Part shown: positions 7,909 to 16,744 of the stretch, in pieces
How the letters are laid out: each line of letters begins with the position of its first letter
How positions within the stretch are numbered: position 1 is the first letter of the stretch
From: a virus
DNA length: 25,293 nucleotides
Virus record (IMG/VR): IMGVR_UViG_3300025732_000245
Span: 1 to 25,293 of that record
Reading direction: 5' to 3' (one strand)
Notes under the pieces: model-generated
Databases searched by the model: none
Seen by the model: only the letters and a program-made list of their open reading frames with translations
What the model was told of the DNA's origin: nothing
Position numbers and translations under genes: made by a program

Positions 7909-8646
7909 ATGGCCGCAGACGAGATTTTGGTTGACACCCTCGTTGATCGGGTTTCGTTTGCGGTCACGAACAACGCAATACCGGACACCGACCTCGATAC
8001 GGAGATCCGATGGGCGCTGAACGAAAAACTGATGGATCTCGTCACGCGCTCCAACCATTGGGGACTTCGGACCGATGGAAGTTTTTCGACGCAAAACGGA
8101 ATCTCGGAATACGCACTTGCCGATGATTTCCATGAGTTGATCGACTCGTCGGTCGTGTTTACGACCAACGATAAGCGCACGATCCTCTACCTGCCCGAAA
8201 CCGACTTTAACGATTTTTGGTTGCAGACCCGTAACTCGTCGGCCCGTCCAACGCACTACTGGGTACGGGCTCGGTCGCCGGCAACCGGCGTGGCAACGAT
8301 CAAACTGTGGCCTACGCCGGTGGCGGTTGACACGATTGCCTACCGCTATCGTGCCATTCCAACTCCGGTGTCCACAACGGTGCGTGGGGCAGGCGATGTC
8401 CTAGACAGGCGCTTTCCCATCGAACACGCACCGACCTTGATTCATGGGGCGGTGACGCATTTCCCCAACTACCTGAACGCTCAGGACCTTTCGTTCCACA
8501 CGCAACTCTACGAGCAAGGCGTGGCGAAGATGAAGTCTAAGGCGAATCCGATCACCGGCCAAGCGTACAATCGTCGCGCCTACGTCGGGCACTCCGGACT
8601 GGCTCCCCGAGCGTGGTGGGGCATTAACCTTACGGGGCCGACGTAA
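7909..8646 (+). CDS. Head-to-tail adaptor protein (T7 gp11-like position)
   Basis: The product has 245 residues with GAGGT six bases before its ATG. Adaptors form a ring under the portal and connect it to the tail nozzle. The N-terminal half is helical with acidic patches (TDLDTEIRWALNEKLMDLV). The rest has the strand pattern seen in many adaptor proteins: ISEYALADDFHEL, then TIKLWPTPVAVDTIAYRYRAIPTP, where a 'LWPxP...YxYRxxP' segment is characteristic. A long C-terminal helix region (FHTQLYEQGVAKMKSKA) follows. It directly precedes the large nozzle-like protein, with a one-base TAATG overlap, matching the gene 11-gene 12 order of T7-type phages. Family by pattern and position only. Confidence 0.78.
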   Translation: MAADEILVDTLVDRVSFAVTNNAIPDTDLDTEIRWALNEKLMDLVTRSNHWGLRTDGSFSTQNGISEYALADDFHELIDSSVVFTTNDKRTILYLPETDFNDFWLQTRNSSARPTHYWVRARSPATGVATIKLWPTPVAVDTIAYRYRAIPTPVSTTVRGAGDVLDRRFPIEHAPTLIHGAVTHFPNYLNAQDLSFHTQLYEQGVAKMKSKANPITGQAYNRRAYVGHSGLAPRAWWGINLTGPT

Positions 8647-11600
8647 TGGCCTCGCAAAAGGTCACGACAACCGTAGATCGCTTCGGCGGGTTCTCGGATC
8701 GCGCAGTTCCCGTAAAGGCGACGCGTATCGAATCTCCCGATGTCGTGAACGTGGATTTTTCGGAACGCGTAGCCAAGCGACGCAATGGCTACACCCGATT
8801 GCACAACAATCGGTTCGGAGACGCGGCGCTGCGACTGATGCCGCGATGGGACACGGGAACGTTTGACGGCCCGTATGGTCGCATTAAAACCCGGTCGTTC
8901 ATGTATCCGGGAACGGGCACCATTGCGTGGTACATCGGCGTTGGCGTGGTGTTGGCAAAGATGCCAAATCCTGCTCAAACCGTGATGTACGTTGCCAGCA
9001 AAGGCTACGGAACCGGCGCGAATCTGCATTGGTCGATTGTTTACGATTCGTCGATTCAAAACGGCGCATCGCAAATTGTTGGCGGTTGGCGTGCCGTATT
9101 TAATGGAACCGGAGATGCGGCGTCGTTGGAGGTCGCGGACGGTCAAAACTCGTCTACGGCCTACGAAACCGCGGTCGGACGATATCGGTTTCTTGAATTG
9201 ACCATCGACGACGCGACCAAAAAACTAGGGTTCTACGTTTACGATGCGGCAGGGACGCTTGTCGGATCGGCGCTCGACGGCGCGGTGTGGGCCGGCACCG
9301 ATTACACGGGGGGCGGAACCAACGAAGACATCACCATCGGCGTCGGAATGGACACGTCCAACACCATCAACTCAAAGTATTTCTCCGGAACGATTGCCGA
9401 GTTGCGGTTGGCGGTTGGAACGTCCAGCAAGCATGCATATATGCAGGGCTTGTATGCATCGAGGTGGTCCAAAGAAATCCCGGACAACCTGATCGCGTCG
9501 GCGCAAAGCGGTGGCGGGTTGTTTGGTTATTACCGGCTTAACGACGCGAGCGCCGACGGGAGGCTGTATGACTCTTCCTCAAACGCCAATCACGGGTCGC
9601 TCCCATTTAGTCCCCCCACTTGGGCCTTTGACGAGAGCGAGGTCGTTGGATCAAGCGGGCTCCAATGGAGGCCCGATCAACTCGCTTACGTCCGGCTCCT
9701 CAATACCGGAGCCAATCCCTCATTCAACACAGTCTTTGCAGGCACCACGACAGGGGCCACTCCCGCCTCGGGCCAGCGTTGGACCGTTAGAGGGGTATGC
9801 GTCCCGAAGTTACCTCCCGGTGCGACTGCTGCCCCTAGAGGCGTCATCCTGTGGTCTGGAATTAGCACAAACCCCCAACCAGTTGCCATCGGCGTCAACC
9901 TAGACGGATCCAACGCCGATAAGTTCCAAGCCATTTACATGGACAACGCGACCGAGCGCAAAATGACGATCACGTCGGTGAACGTGTCGGCGCTTGTTGG
10001 CAAAAAGGTTCGTTTTTCGTTAGATCGCCGCACGGTGTATTCGACGACCGGGACGATTAATCAGGTCATTTTTCAGATTGCGTATGAGACCGGAGTCGGT
10101 ACGCAGGTGGCAATTGCAACGGCAACGCCAATCACCTGCACCAATACGGTTACCACGTGCGATTCATCGTGGTATATCGGCGCAAGGCTGTCGGCTACCG
10201 GCGTTCAAAGCAATGGCACCGTCGGCGTAATCGACACGACGCGAGGTTCGTTTTGCGGAATTATTGACGACGTTCAATTGATTTGGAACGGAACATCGCA
10301 AGGGCCGCAATACGTCGGTATCGGCTCGGACAATCCGAGCAACGCCGGATATATTTTGAACGAGGTGTCGAGTTGGACTTTCTCCAATCCATCGTTTCAA
10401 ACGGTGTTTTATCTCAAGTTCAACGACGGGTACGGCAACAACCCGTTTGTTGAGACGACGACGGCAAACACTTACACCTGCGATATGTTCCCGGCGCAAC
10501 TGGAAGGCTATCGTTGGGACGCCGGCATCGTCGAGCCCTATCAGATTGTGCGACCTCGGGGGTTGTGGGACTACAAAACGTTTCGAGCCAACGGATCAAC
10601 CGAACGCCGCATTTTGGCGGTTGCTGGTTCCGGGCTGTACGAAATCCCCGTTGGCGGTGGCGTAGCCAAACTAGTTGCCTCCGGGTTCTTTAAAAGCACG
10701 GGAAAGGTGTCGTTTGCCCAATACGGCAACAACGTGATCATGGCCGAGCCTAACGGGCAACGGCCTATGATCTATGACGGCAACTCGTTGCGCTTTGCGG
10801 GGATTGCGGCCCCATCCGCACAAGTATCAGCCAGCGCTTCAACTACCGGCGGCACGCTTGCAGCAGGCACGTATTGGGTTTACTACACGTTTGTAAACAC
10901 CGTAACCGGCGACGAAAGCAATCCATCGCCGGGTGTCGCGGTCACGACAACGGGCACTACTGGGGCAATCAATACGGTCGGCATGATGACGTCACCTGAC
11001 CCGCAGGTGAATGCACGACGCATCTACATCACGGGCGTGAACGGGACCGATGGAGCGGTGGCGTATTTGGTAACGACGGTAAACGACAACACCACAATCA
11101 ACTACGGTGACGCTACCAACAAGGCAATTACGGCGGTCCCAACGGGAACGACGATGGAATATTTTGCCAACCACGAAGCGCCTCAAGCAAGCGTTGTCGG
11201 AGTATTTCGAGATGGCACGTTCCTAGGTGGCAACTCGTTGTTCCCGACTCGCCTGTATCGAAGCGCAATCGGTTACCCGACGCGATACGATCCGATTTCT
11301 TTGTACCTCGATCTTGATCTTGATTCGGGAGATCCGATTACGCACATGATTCGCACCAACAATTATTTGCTGGTGTCCATGCGCGACGGAACAGCACGGG
11401 TGTACACGACTGGCGATACCAACGCGCCCTTTGCTTTCGATTTCCTACCGATTAAGCACGGGGCCGTGGGAGCGCAAGCGGCAGCGTATTCCGAATCGAC
11501 CATCTTCTATATGGCCGATGACGATTGCTTCCAAACCGACGGTCAAAACGAGCAGAACATCACGTCTCCCGACAATCCGCTGTATCCGTCGATTCAATAC

Positions 11601-12464
11601 ACAATGCGCGAAGGTTTAAACGACGCGCTAAAAGATGCCGTATCGGTTGCCGTGTATCACCCGCGAAATCAGGTGTGGTTCTGCGTGGCCGCGACGGGAG
11701 CGACATCAAACAGCATGGTGTTGGTGTACGACTCGTCGCAAGGTATTTGGACCAAATACTTGTTGCCTATCGATACAATCCTTCAAAGCGAAAACGAAAA
11801 CGACGCAACTAGGTTGATTGGGGCAGTAAACGGATACGTCTCAACGCTCGACACCGGATCATATGACGGTGTGACGTCGTTGGTGTCGAGTACCGCCACG
11901 TCGGGCACGACAACGTCCGTGACCATTTCCGGCGTGCATTCCGTGGCCAACGGATTGACGCTGCATTTGTTTAACTTTGCAACGGAAACCGTTGTCACGG
12001 GAACGGTCGAATCGGCTACCAACGATGGCACGAATACGACGATTAAGGTCTACGCGTCGTTCGGCCTGACGCCGGCGGCAGGTGACCGCGTCGTCGTAGG
12101 TGGCATCCCTTGGTACATGGATTTGGTGTTTGACTGGGGCAATCCGGGACGCAAAAAGCGGTTGCGTTGGGTCAAGGTTGCCGGCGTGTCGGACAACGAT
12201 GGAAATTTTATTCGGTGTTCGACGTTCCGCGACAAGCCCGGTAGGTCGTTCAGTTTTGTAAACGCCCGCGAATCATGGATTCAATTCCGGACCGAAGATG
12301 CCTATCGCATCATGATGGTTGGTGGTGAATCGCGGTCAGCGCGAATCCGCTTAACCGAAACGTCGAATCCGTTGTTGCTATCGCCGACGCCGTTGCCGTC
12401 TACAGCGGGAACCATTCAGGTAATCCAAGTAGAAGGTGTCGCGGAAATCTTGGACATCGAATGA
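8646..12464 (+). CDS. Tail nozzle/hub protein with two lectin-like (LamG/concanavalin-type) insertions
   Basis: This 1272-residue protein likely forms the distal tail tube or nozzle. The N-terminus (FGGFSDRAVPVKATRIESPD, then VVNVDFSERVAKRRNGY, about 13-50) matches the 'GG...SPDxxNVDF...KRxGY' opening common in phage nozzle/hub proteins. Residues about 650-1000 show beta-propeller-like strands (RRILAVAGSGLYEIP, VIMAEPNGQRPMIYDGNSL), a fibronectin-like segment near 740 (AGTYWVYYTFVNTVTGDESNPS) and the GDPITHMIRTNNYLLVSMRDG segment near 895. The C-terminal 110 residues resemble the closing beta domain of this class. Between about 75 and 560 there are two jelly-roll-like stretches: one ends in SGTIAELRLAVG with GLFGYYRLNDASADG after it, the other ends FCGIIDDVQLIWNG. 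These are LamG/lectin hallmarks and probably bind glycans. Without them the protein would be about 790 residues. Confidence 0.8.
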   Translation: MASQKVTTTVDRFGGFSDRAVPVKATRIESPDVVNVDFSERVAKRRNGYTRLHNNRFGDAALRLMPRWDTGTFDGPYGRIKTRSFMYPGTGTIAWYIGVGVVLAKMPNPAQTVMYVASKGYGTGANLHWSIVYDSSIQNGASQIVGGWRAVFNGTGDAASLEVADGQNSSTAYETAVGRYRFLELTIDDATKKLGFYVYDAAGTLVGSALDGAVWAGTDYTGGGTNEDITIGVGMDTSNTINSKYFSGTIAELRLAVGTSSKHAYMQGLYASRWSKEIPDNLIASAQSGGGLFGYYRLNDASADGRLYDSSSNANHGSLPFSPPTWAFDESEVVGSSGLQWRPDQLAYVRLLNTGANPSFNTVFAGTTTGATPASGQRWTVRGVCVPKLPPGATAAPRGVILWSGISTNPQPVAIGVNLDGSNADKFQAIYMDNATERKMTITSVNVSALVGKKVRFSLDRRTVYSTTGTINQVIFQIAYETGVGTQVAIATATPITCTNTVTTCDSSWYIGARLSATGVQSNGTVGVIDTTRGSFCGIIDDVQLIWNGTSQGPQYVGIGSDNPSNAGYILNEVSSWTFSNPSFQTVFYLKFNDGYGNNPFVETTTANTYTCDMFPAQLEGYRWDAGIVEPYQIVRPRGLWDYKTFRANGSTERRILAVAGSGLYEIPVGGGVAKLVASGFFKSTGKVSFAQYGNNVIMAEPNGQRPMIYDGNSLRFAGIAAPSAQVSASASTTGGTLAAGTYWVYYTFVNTVTGDESNPSPGVAVTTTGTTGAINTVGMMTSPDPQVNARRIYITGVNGTDGAVAYLVTTVNDNTTINYGDATNKAITAVPTGTTMEYFANHEAPQASVVGVFRDGTFLGGNSLFPTRLYRSAIGYPTRYDPISLYLDLDLDSGDPITHMIRTNNYLLVSMRDGTARVYTTGDTNAPFAFDFLPIKHGAVGAQAAAYSESTIFYMADDDCFQTDGQNEQNITSPDNPLYPSIQYTMREGLNDALKDAVSVAVYHPRNQVWFCVAATGATSNSMVLVYDSSQGIWTKYLLPIDTILQSENENDATRLIGAVNGYVSTLDTGSYDGVTSLVSSTATSGTTTSVTISGVHSVANGLTLHLFNFATETVVTGTVESATNDGTNTTIKVYASFGLTPAAGDRVVVGGIPWYMDLVFDWGNPGRKKRLRWVKVAGVSDNDGNFIRCSTFRDKPGRSFSFVNARESWIQFRTEDAYRIMMVGGESRSARIRLTETSNPLLLSPTPLPSTAGTIQVIQVEGVAEILDIE

Positions 12465-12736
12465 CCTTTCAACCAAACGCACAGCATGGGCCTCCGCCCA
12501 AATTGTCGCCGGATGATCGCGCTCTTGAGGCGTGGCTTACCGCGTATTGGCGTTTGCAAATGCATTGGTTTGCAAAGGAGCGTGACCTTGGCGCAGGGTT
12601 GCAGTACGATTCACTTGATCGGAAAACCGTCAAGGTTGCTGATCCCTTGTACATCGACTCCACCGGAGCCATCACCTCGACGGCTGGAGGCGCAGGGCAC
12701 AAAGACGTGATGAAACGCATCGACATCGGAATCTGA
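12461..12736 (+). CDS. Small protein of unknown function between nozzle and fibre
   Basis: The ATG overlaps the nozzle stop as ATGA, indicating translational coupling. The product has 91 residues with a proline-rich N-terminus, a helix with aromatic residues ([20 protein letters not shown]) and a C-terminal part with short strands ([13 protein letters not shown]) ending MKRIDIGI. There are no cysteines and no membrane segment. Its place directly ahead of the collagen-repeat fibre suggests a fibre-attachment or fibre-folding role, but this is only positional inference. No family recognised. Genuine translation is likely given the tight junctions on both sides. Confidence 0.72.
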   Translation: MTFQPNAQHGPPPKLSPDDRALEAWLTAYWRLQMHWFAKERDLGAGLQYDSLDRKTVKVADPLYIDSTGAITSTAGGAGHKDVMKRIDIGI

Positions 12737-12737
12737 T

Positions 12738-15125
12738 ATGCCAATCGGATTGATGACCACCACGTCGGAGTTGTACGCCAGCCTAGGGGCGGCGGTGACA
12801 ACCAACAATCTTGTCGTCGATGTGTCGTATGGCGACCTCGGCAACAACTCCTACGACCTGAAGCAGCAGAAGGCGACGATCACGGGAACGACCCGAGTCA
12901 AGATCGTCGATGCACCGGCGTCGTCGTCCTACAAGCACAACCTTCGCAACGTCGAATGCGTCAACGTCGATACGGTTGCGGCGACCATCACGATTGAACG
13001 CAACGAAGCCGGAACGTACACGACGCTCGTCAAGGTTACGTTGTCGGTTGGAGACATGCTCGGTCTTGGCGATGACGGTTGGTACGTAATGGACAGCACG
13101 GGCGCACGCAAGGGCGTGGGTCCGACCGGGGCGGTTGGTCCGCAAGGTGCAGTTGGACCAACTGGACCACAAGGCGTTAAGGGCGACACAGGTTCTATCG
13201 GCCCGCAGGGAGCGAAGGGCGACACCGGGGCGCAAGGGCCTCAGGGAGCGAAGGGCGATACCGGGCCGCAAGGCCCGCAAGGTTCAACGGGCGCGACAGG
13301 CCCGCAGGGCGCGAAGGGCGATACGGGGCCGCAAGGCCCTCAAGGTTCAACGGGCGCGACAGGCCCTCAGGGAGCGAAGGGCGATACCGGGCCGCAAGGC
13401 CCTCAAGGTTCAACGGGCGCGACAGGCCCTCAGGGAGCGAAGGGCGATACCGGGCCGCAAGGCCCGCAGGGAGACCCCGGTGCGGTTGGCCCTCAAGGCG
13501 TTAAAGGTGATACTGGGCCGCAGGGATTGACCGGGGCGACTGGCCCTCAAGGCGTTAAAGGTGATACTGGGCCGCAGGGATTGACCGGGGCGACTGGCCC
13601 TCAAGGCGTTAAAGGTGATACCGGGCCGCAGGGGCCGCAGGGTTTGACTGGAGCGCAGGGGCCACAGGGTGATACAGGCCCCCAAGGCCCCGAGGGCGGC
13701 ACGACGACGCTGACCACCAAAGGCGACATTCTCACAAGGGATTCCTCAGCCCTCGCACGCCTTCCCGTAGGAACAAACGGTCAGATTCTTTCCGCTGATT
13801 CAGCGGAAGTTACTGGCCTTAAGTGGGTGGCAAACACGGGCGGTGCGCCAACTGGTGCGTCCTACGTCACGCTCGCAACCGACGCAACGCTTACGTCGGA
13901 ACGAGTCCTAACCGCAGGAACCGGGATTACCATTACGGATGCCGGAGCCGGATCGACCGTTACGATTGCGGCGACCGGAAGCGGCGGCGCACCCACGGGA
14001 GCGTCGTATGTCACCCTCGCCACGGATGCGACGTTGACATCGGAACGTGTCCTGACAGCAGGCACGGGCATCAGCATTACCGATGGTGGCGCAGGTGGCA
14101 ACGTGACGGTGGCCGCTTCAGGATTGGCTACCAACACGCCGTCCTACATCACGCTCGCTAACACAGGCGACCTTACGAACGAGCGTGCGCTTGCCGTGTC
14201 GAGTCCGATTACGGGAACCGACGGCGGCGCAGGAAGCACTTATACGCTTGGACTCAATCAAGCGGCGATCACCCACAACAACCTTGGTGGCCTGACGACT
14301 GGCGATCCGCACACGCAGTACCTGACCAAGGCCACGGTTACGACGGCAGGCGATACGTTGTACGCAACGGGCGCATCAGCGATTACCCGTCTTGGTATCG
14401 GAACGACGGGTCAGGTGCTGACGGTGTCAGGTGGCGTACCGACTTGGGCCACGCCTACGACTGGTGTGACGGCGCACAGCGCGTTGACGGGATTAACCAA
14501 CGACGATCATACGCGATACGTCTTTGTGGATCCGGCTTCTTCCACGCGCAACGTCATCACTCCCGGCGGCGACTTCAAGGCTCTTGTCGTCAAAGGATCG
14601 GTAAGCCAAACCGCAAACCTGATTGAATGTCAATTGAACGGCGGGACGGTAAGATTTGCGGTTGCCTCCACAGGAAACGTTATTGGGTATGGATTTGATT
14701 CATCCAATCGCGCCATCACCAACGTTTCCGACCCGACAGCGGCTCAAGACGCTGCGACCAAAGCGTATGCCGACACCAAGGTCGCGGCCTCGACACTCAC
14801 TACCAAGGGTGACCTCTTGGGAAGGACGGCTTCGGCGGTAACTAGAGTTCCCGTAGGGACAGATGGTTACTTCCTGAAAGCCGACTCTGCAAACGCCAAC
14901 GGTGTATCGTGGGCAACGGCAACCTTCTCGTCTGCGCTCACCACCAAGGGCGACATCTTGGTGCGCGATGCGTCTGCGGATACGCGCTTGCCCGTGGGGA
15001 CAAGCGGCTACATTCTTTCGGCTAATCCATCTACGTCAACTGGACTGGAATGGATTGCTAACTCAGGTGGGGGCGGCGGTGGATCCGTTCCTGACTTTGT
15101 TCTCTTTAATCAGGGGATCATTTAA
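12738..15125 (+). CDS. Collagen-repeat tail fibre protein
   Basis: The 795-residue product begins with a globular beta-rich domain (1-127) that is probably the virion-attachment part. Then come 64 uninterrupted Gly-X-Y triplets (about 128-320), which should form a trimeric collagen-like stalk without hydroxyproline. The distal part (321-795) contains two kinds of repeated segments. Three [19 protein letters not shown]-type units sit near residues 370-500. Four TTKGDIL...LPVGTxGxIL-type units sit near 324, 530, 686 and 733. Both kinds are common in phage fibres. The C-terminus is glycine-rich ([14 protein letters not shown]). It starts at ATG 12738, one base after the previous stop, and its TAA overlaps the next ATG (TAATG). 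The role is host recognition or holding the distal adhesin. Confidence 0.9.
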   Translation: MPIGLMTTTSELYASLGAAVTTNNLVVDVSYGDLGNNSYDLKQQKATITGTTRVKIVDAPASSSYKHNLRNVECVNVDTVAATITIERNEAGTYTTLVKVTLSVGDMLGLGDDGWYVMDSTGARKGVGPTGAVGPQGAVGPTGPQGVKGDTGSIGPQGAKGDTGAQGPQGAKGDTGPQGPQGSTGATGPQGAKGDTGPQGPQGSTGATGPQGAKGDTGPQGPQGSTGATGPQGAKGDTGPQGPQGDPGAVGPQGVKGDTGPQGLTGATGPQGVKGDTGPQGLTGATGPQGVKGDTGPQGPQGLTGAQGPQGDTGPQGPEGGTTTLTTKGDILTRDSSALARLPVGTNGQILSADSAEVTGLKWVANTGGAPTGASYVTLATDATLTSERVLTAGTGITITDAGAGSTVTIAATGSGGAPTGASYVTLATDATLTSERVLTAGTGISITDGGAGGNVTVAASGLATNTPSYITLANTGDLTNERALAVSSPITGTDGGAGSTYTLGLNQAAITHNNLGGLTTGDPHTQYLTKATVTTAGDTLYATGASAITRLGIGTTGQVLTVSGGVPTWATPTTGVTAHSALTGLTNDDHTRYVFVDPASSTRNVITPGGDFKALVVKGSVSQTANLIECQLNGGTVRFAVASTGNVIGYGFDSSNRAITNVSDPTAAQDAATKAYADTKVAASTLTTKGDLLGRTASAVTRVPVGTDGYFLKADSANANGVSWATATFSSALTTKGDILVRDASADTRLPVGTSGYILSANPSTSTGLEWIANSGGGGGGSVPDFVLFNQGII
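13248..13470. repeat. 63-bp tandem repeats encoding Gly-X-Y units
   Basis: A 63-base unit starting GCGAAGGGCGATACCGGG recurs at 13248, 13311 and 13374, with a partial fourth copy from 13437. Each unit encodes seven collagen triplets ([21 protein letters not shown]). Copies differ at only a few bases, pointing to recent slippage or unequal recombination. Confidence 0.93.
13488..13637. repeat. 54-bp tandem repeats encoding Gly-X-Y units
   Basis: A second unit of 54 bases starting GGCCCTCAAGGCGTTAAAGG recurs at 13488, 13542 and (partly) 13596. Each encodes six triplets ([18 protein letters not shown]). The first two copies are identical or nearly so over the whole unit. It follows the 63-base array directly, so the stalk grew by two independent expansions. 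Confidence 0.92.
13838..14260. repeat. Three protein-level repeats in the distal fibre
   Basis: The first two units encode nearly the same roughly 47 residues ([20 protein letters not shown] and on to VTIAATG/VTVAASG). The third is degenerate ([20 protein letters not shown]). At DNA level the first two differ at many third codon positions while the amino acids are conserved, so they are old repeats held by selection, unlike the young collagen repeats. Confidence 0.8.
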
Positions 15126-15547
15126 TGGCTACGTCTGCTCAATATTCAACAGCACCGACCGTTGAAATTTCTCAAATTTCGACAGCCAACGCTAACCGTG
15201 ATGGAACTGGAACTACCGTAGCAATTGCAACTGGCCCATCCGCAGCACAAGGAAGTGGAGTTGGTAAACGTATTCATTCAATTGTAATTCAAGCAACAGG
15301 AACAACGACAATAGGAATGGTTCGATTTTTTCTGTCAATTGATGGCGGTACAACTAAACGTCTTATTACCGAAGTACCAATTGCGGCAGTAACAGCATCA
15401 GCAACGGTGTCAGCATTTATGATTACTGTTCCTCAACTTGTAAATCTTGTTTTACAAGGCCAAGTTTCCGCATCTTCTTGCATTCTATATGCATCCACAG
15501 AAAAAGCAGAAACCTTTAACATTTTTGTTTTCGGAAGTACCTACTAA
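15125..15547 (+). CDS. AT-rich fibre-associated protein of unknown function
   Basis: The ATG overlaps the fibre stop (TAATG) and the base composition becomes AT-rich right at the start codon. The product has 140 residues, rich in Ser, Thr, Ala and Val and apparently all-beta: an N-terminal ISTANANRDGTGTTVAIATG, a GVGKRIHSIVIQATG strand pair, RFFLSIDGGTTKRLITEVP, and a C-terminal strand TFNIFVFGSTY. The pattern resembles small jelly-roll proteins placed at phage tail tips or on heads. Codon choice (many A/T-ending codons) differs from the upstream genes, suggesting it was acquired as part of a fibre-tip cassette with the next gene. Function inferred only from position. Confidence 0.75.
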   Translation: MATSAQYSTAPTVEISQISTANANRDGTGTTVAIATGPSAAQGSGVGKRIHSIVIQATGTTTIGMVRFFLSIDGGTTKRLITEVPIAAVTASATVSAFMITVPQLVNLVLQGQVSASSCILYASTEKAETFNIFVFGSTY

Positions 15548-16542
15548 TGAACGACGGTCTATTTCAAGGAATTGGGTCGGGGTTCAATGGAAATTTGAAA
15601 CCATGTATTTGGCAGTTTTTTAATACAACTACTTCATCAATTCCATTGTGTACATCCGCAAAATTTTTATCACTTCTTGCACTTGGAGGCGGTGCGGGAG
15701 GCGGTGGTGGGCGTTTTGGCTTAGGTACAAACGCATCGGGGGGTGGTGGTGGAGCAAGTGGAAATGCTTATATCATAGAACGATTTCCAGTAAGTTTTCT
15801 TAATGATATAAATCTTCACAGAATAGATATTGTAATTGGCGCGGGTGGTACTGGCGGTGCAGGTGGGCCTGCGGACAATGCAAGTGGATCCCCGGGAAAC
15901 AGCGGCGGGGTCACTTCTATTACTTTTAAAAATAGTCAGTTGCCTGCTGGTGGAACGGCTTCAACAGCAAGCATTTTAATTGAAGTAGGATCTAATTTAG
16001 GCGGGACTGGCGGCACTACTTCTGCGGGAACCGCCGGAACAGCAACTCAAGTATTAAATGGAAATATTTTAGGCAACGACGGTGGAAACGGAACCTCAAC
16101 TTCAAGTAATTACGTTTCTTCAAATATAAATTTCCCGTCGCGAAGGATTTCAGGAGGAGGAGCCGGAGGATCGGGAAAAGGTCAAAGTACTACTAATTCA
16201 TTTATACTTCCATCTATTCTAGGAATACCTCAAGCGGGAATAAGTTATGGAACTAGTCGCGGTAATAACGGAATCGATGCAAGTGTATATGGGTATCGAT
16301 TGTTTAATTATTTACTGAAATTACCTAAATTTCCAAACTTTTTTGAAGTTATGAATTACCTTCCCGGCGGTGGTGGTGGAGGTCAGGGAGGAAACACTAC
16401 AACAAATACAGCAGGTGGAAATGGTGGAAACGGATATCTAGGATCGGGAGGTGGAGGCGGTGGAGGCGCATCAGGAGTAAAAGGTGGCGATGGTGGTGCG
16501 GGTGGAAATGGTTTTGTTCTTCTTTGTTGGGAGTTTGAATAA
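15547..16542 (+). CDS. Polyglycine-rich adhesin-like protein (probable receptor-binding tip)
   Basis: The product has 331 residues, joined to the previous gene by TAATG. After an N-terminal section with KPCIWQFFNTTTSSIPLCTS it carries a glycine-rich strand set: GGGAGGGGGRFGLG (about 47), IVIGAGGTGGAGG (about 100) and a C-terminal PGGGGGGQGGNTTTNTAGG run from about 274 that ends GGAGGNGFVLLCWEFE. This layout matches 'glycine-rich domain' tail proteins of phages. Polyglycine lattices in the T-even gp38 adhesins are known to display receptor-binding loops. Here the non-glycine stretches between the runs would be those loops. The gene is distinctly AT-rich (line 15781-15840 is 17/60 GC), unlike the rest of the window. 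Receptor binding is inference. Confidence 0.75.
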   Translation: MNDGLFQGIGSGFNGNLKPCIWQFFNTTTSSIPLCTSAKFLSLLALGGGAGGGGGRFGLGTNASGGGGGASGNAYIIERFPVSFLNDINLHRIDIVIGAGGTGGAGGPADNASGSPGNSGGVTSITFKNSQLPAGGTASTASILIEVGSNLGGTGGTTSAGTAGTATQVLNGNILGNDGGNGTSTSSNYVSSNINFPSRRISGGGAGGSGKGQSTTNSFILPSILGIPQAGISYGTSRGNNGIDASVYGYRLFNYLLKLPKFPNFFEVMNYLPGGGGGGQGGNTTTNTAGGNGGNGYLGSGGGGGGGASGVKGGDGGAGGNGFVLLCWEFE

Positions 16543-16727
16543 TGCGATGGGCATTAGTGAACGAGTATTCGGTAGTAGAAAACGTGATCATTTGGGGCGG
16601 TGGGGATCCGTTTTGGGATAACCTCACGCCTGTGCAACTTGGGGACAACGAACCGTGCGCCATCGGCTGGCTCTACGACCCGAACGCCACCCCTAGATTT
16701 ACCGAACCCTCCCCTTCTAATCCCTGA
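16542..16727 (+). CDS. 61-residue fibre-cluster protein
   Basis: The ATG shares a base with the previous stop (TAATG). Base composition returns to the GC-rich norm here. The product has 61 residues: RWALVNEYSVVENVIIWGGGD followed by W, then PCAIGWLYDPNATPRFTEP. This resembles small phage tail proteins with an opening 'YAVVENGxVxNVIxWDG' strand pair and a closing 'IGWxYDG..F' strand, often found beside fibre genes and sometimes called fibre-assembly or tail-associated proteins. The match is by recalled pattern only. It may help fold or cap the preceding adhesin. Confidence 0.7.
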   Translation: MRWALVNEYSVVENVIIWGGGDPFWDNLTPVQLGDNEPCAIGWLYDPNATPRFTEPSPSNP

Positions 16728-16744
16728 TCTGATAACATCGCCGC

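Noticed and set aside
13248-13637. Regular repeats that might suggest a CRISPR array
   Set aside because: The repeats are directly adjoining, have lengths divisible by three and encode Gly-X-Y triplets without unique spacers.
16694-16744. Possible promoter before the GNAT gene (GATAAC near the start, with the only AT-leaning gap in that area)
   Set aside because: No convincing -35 element at the right distance and the -10 match is poor.
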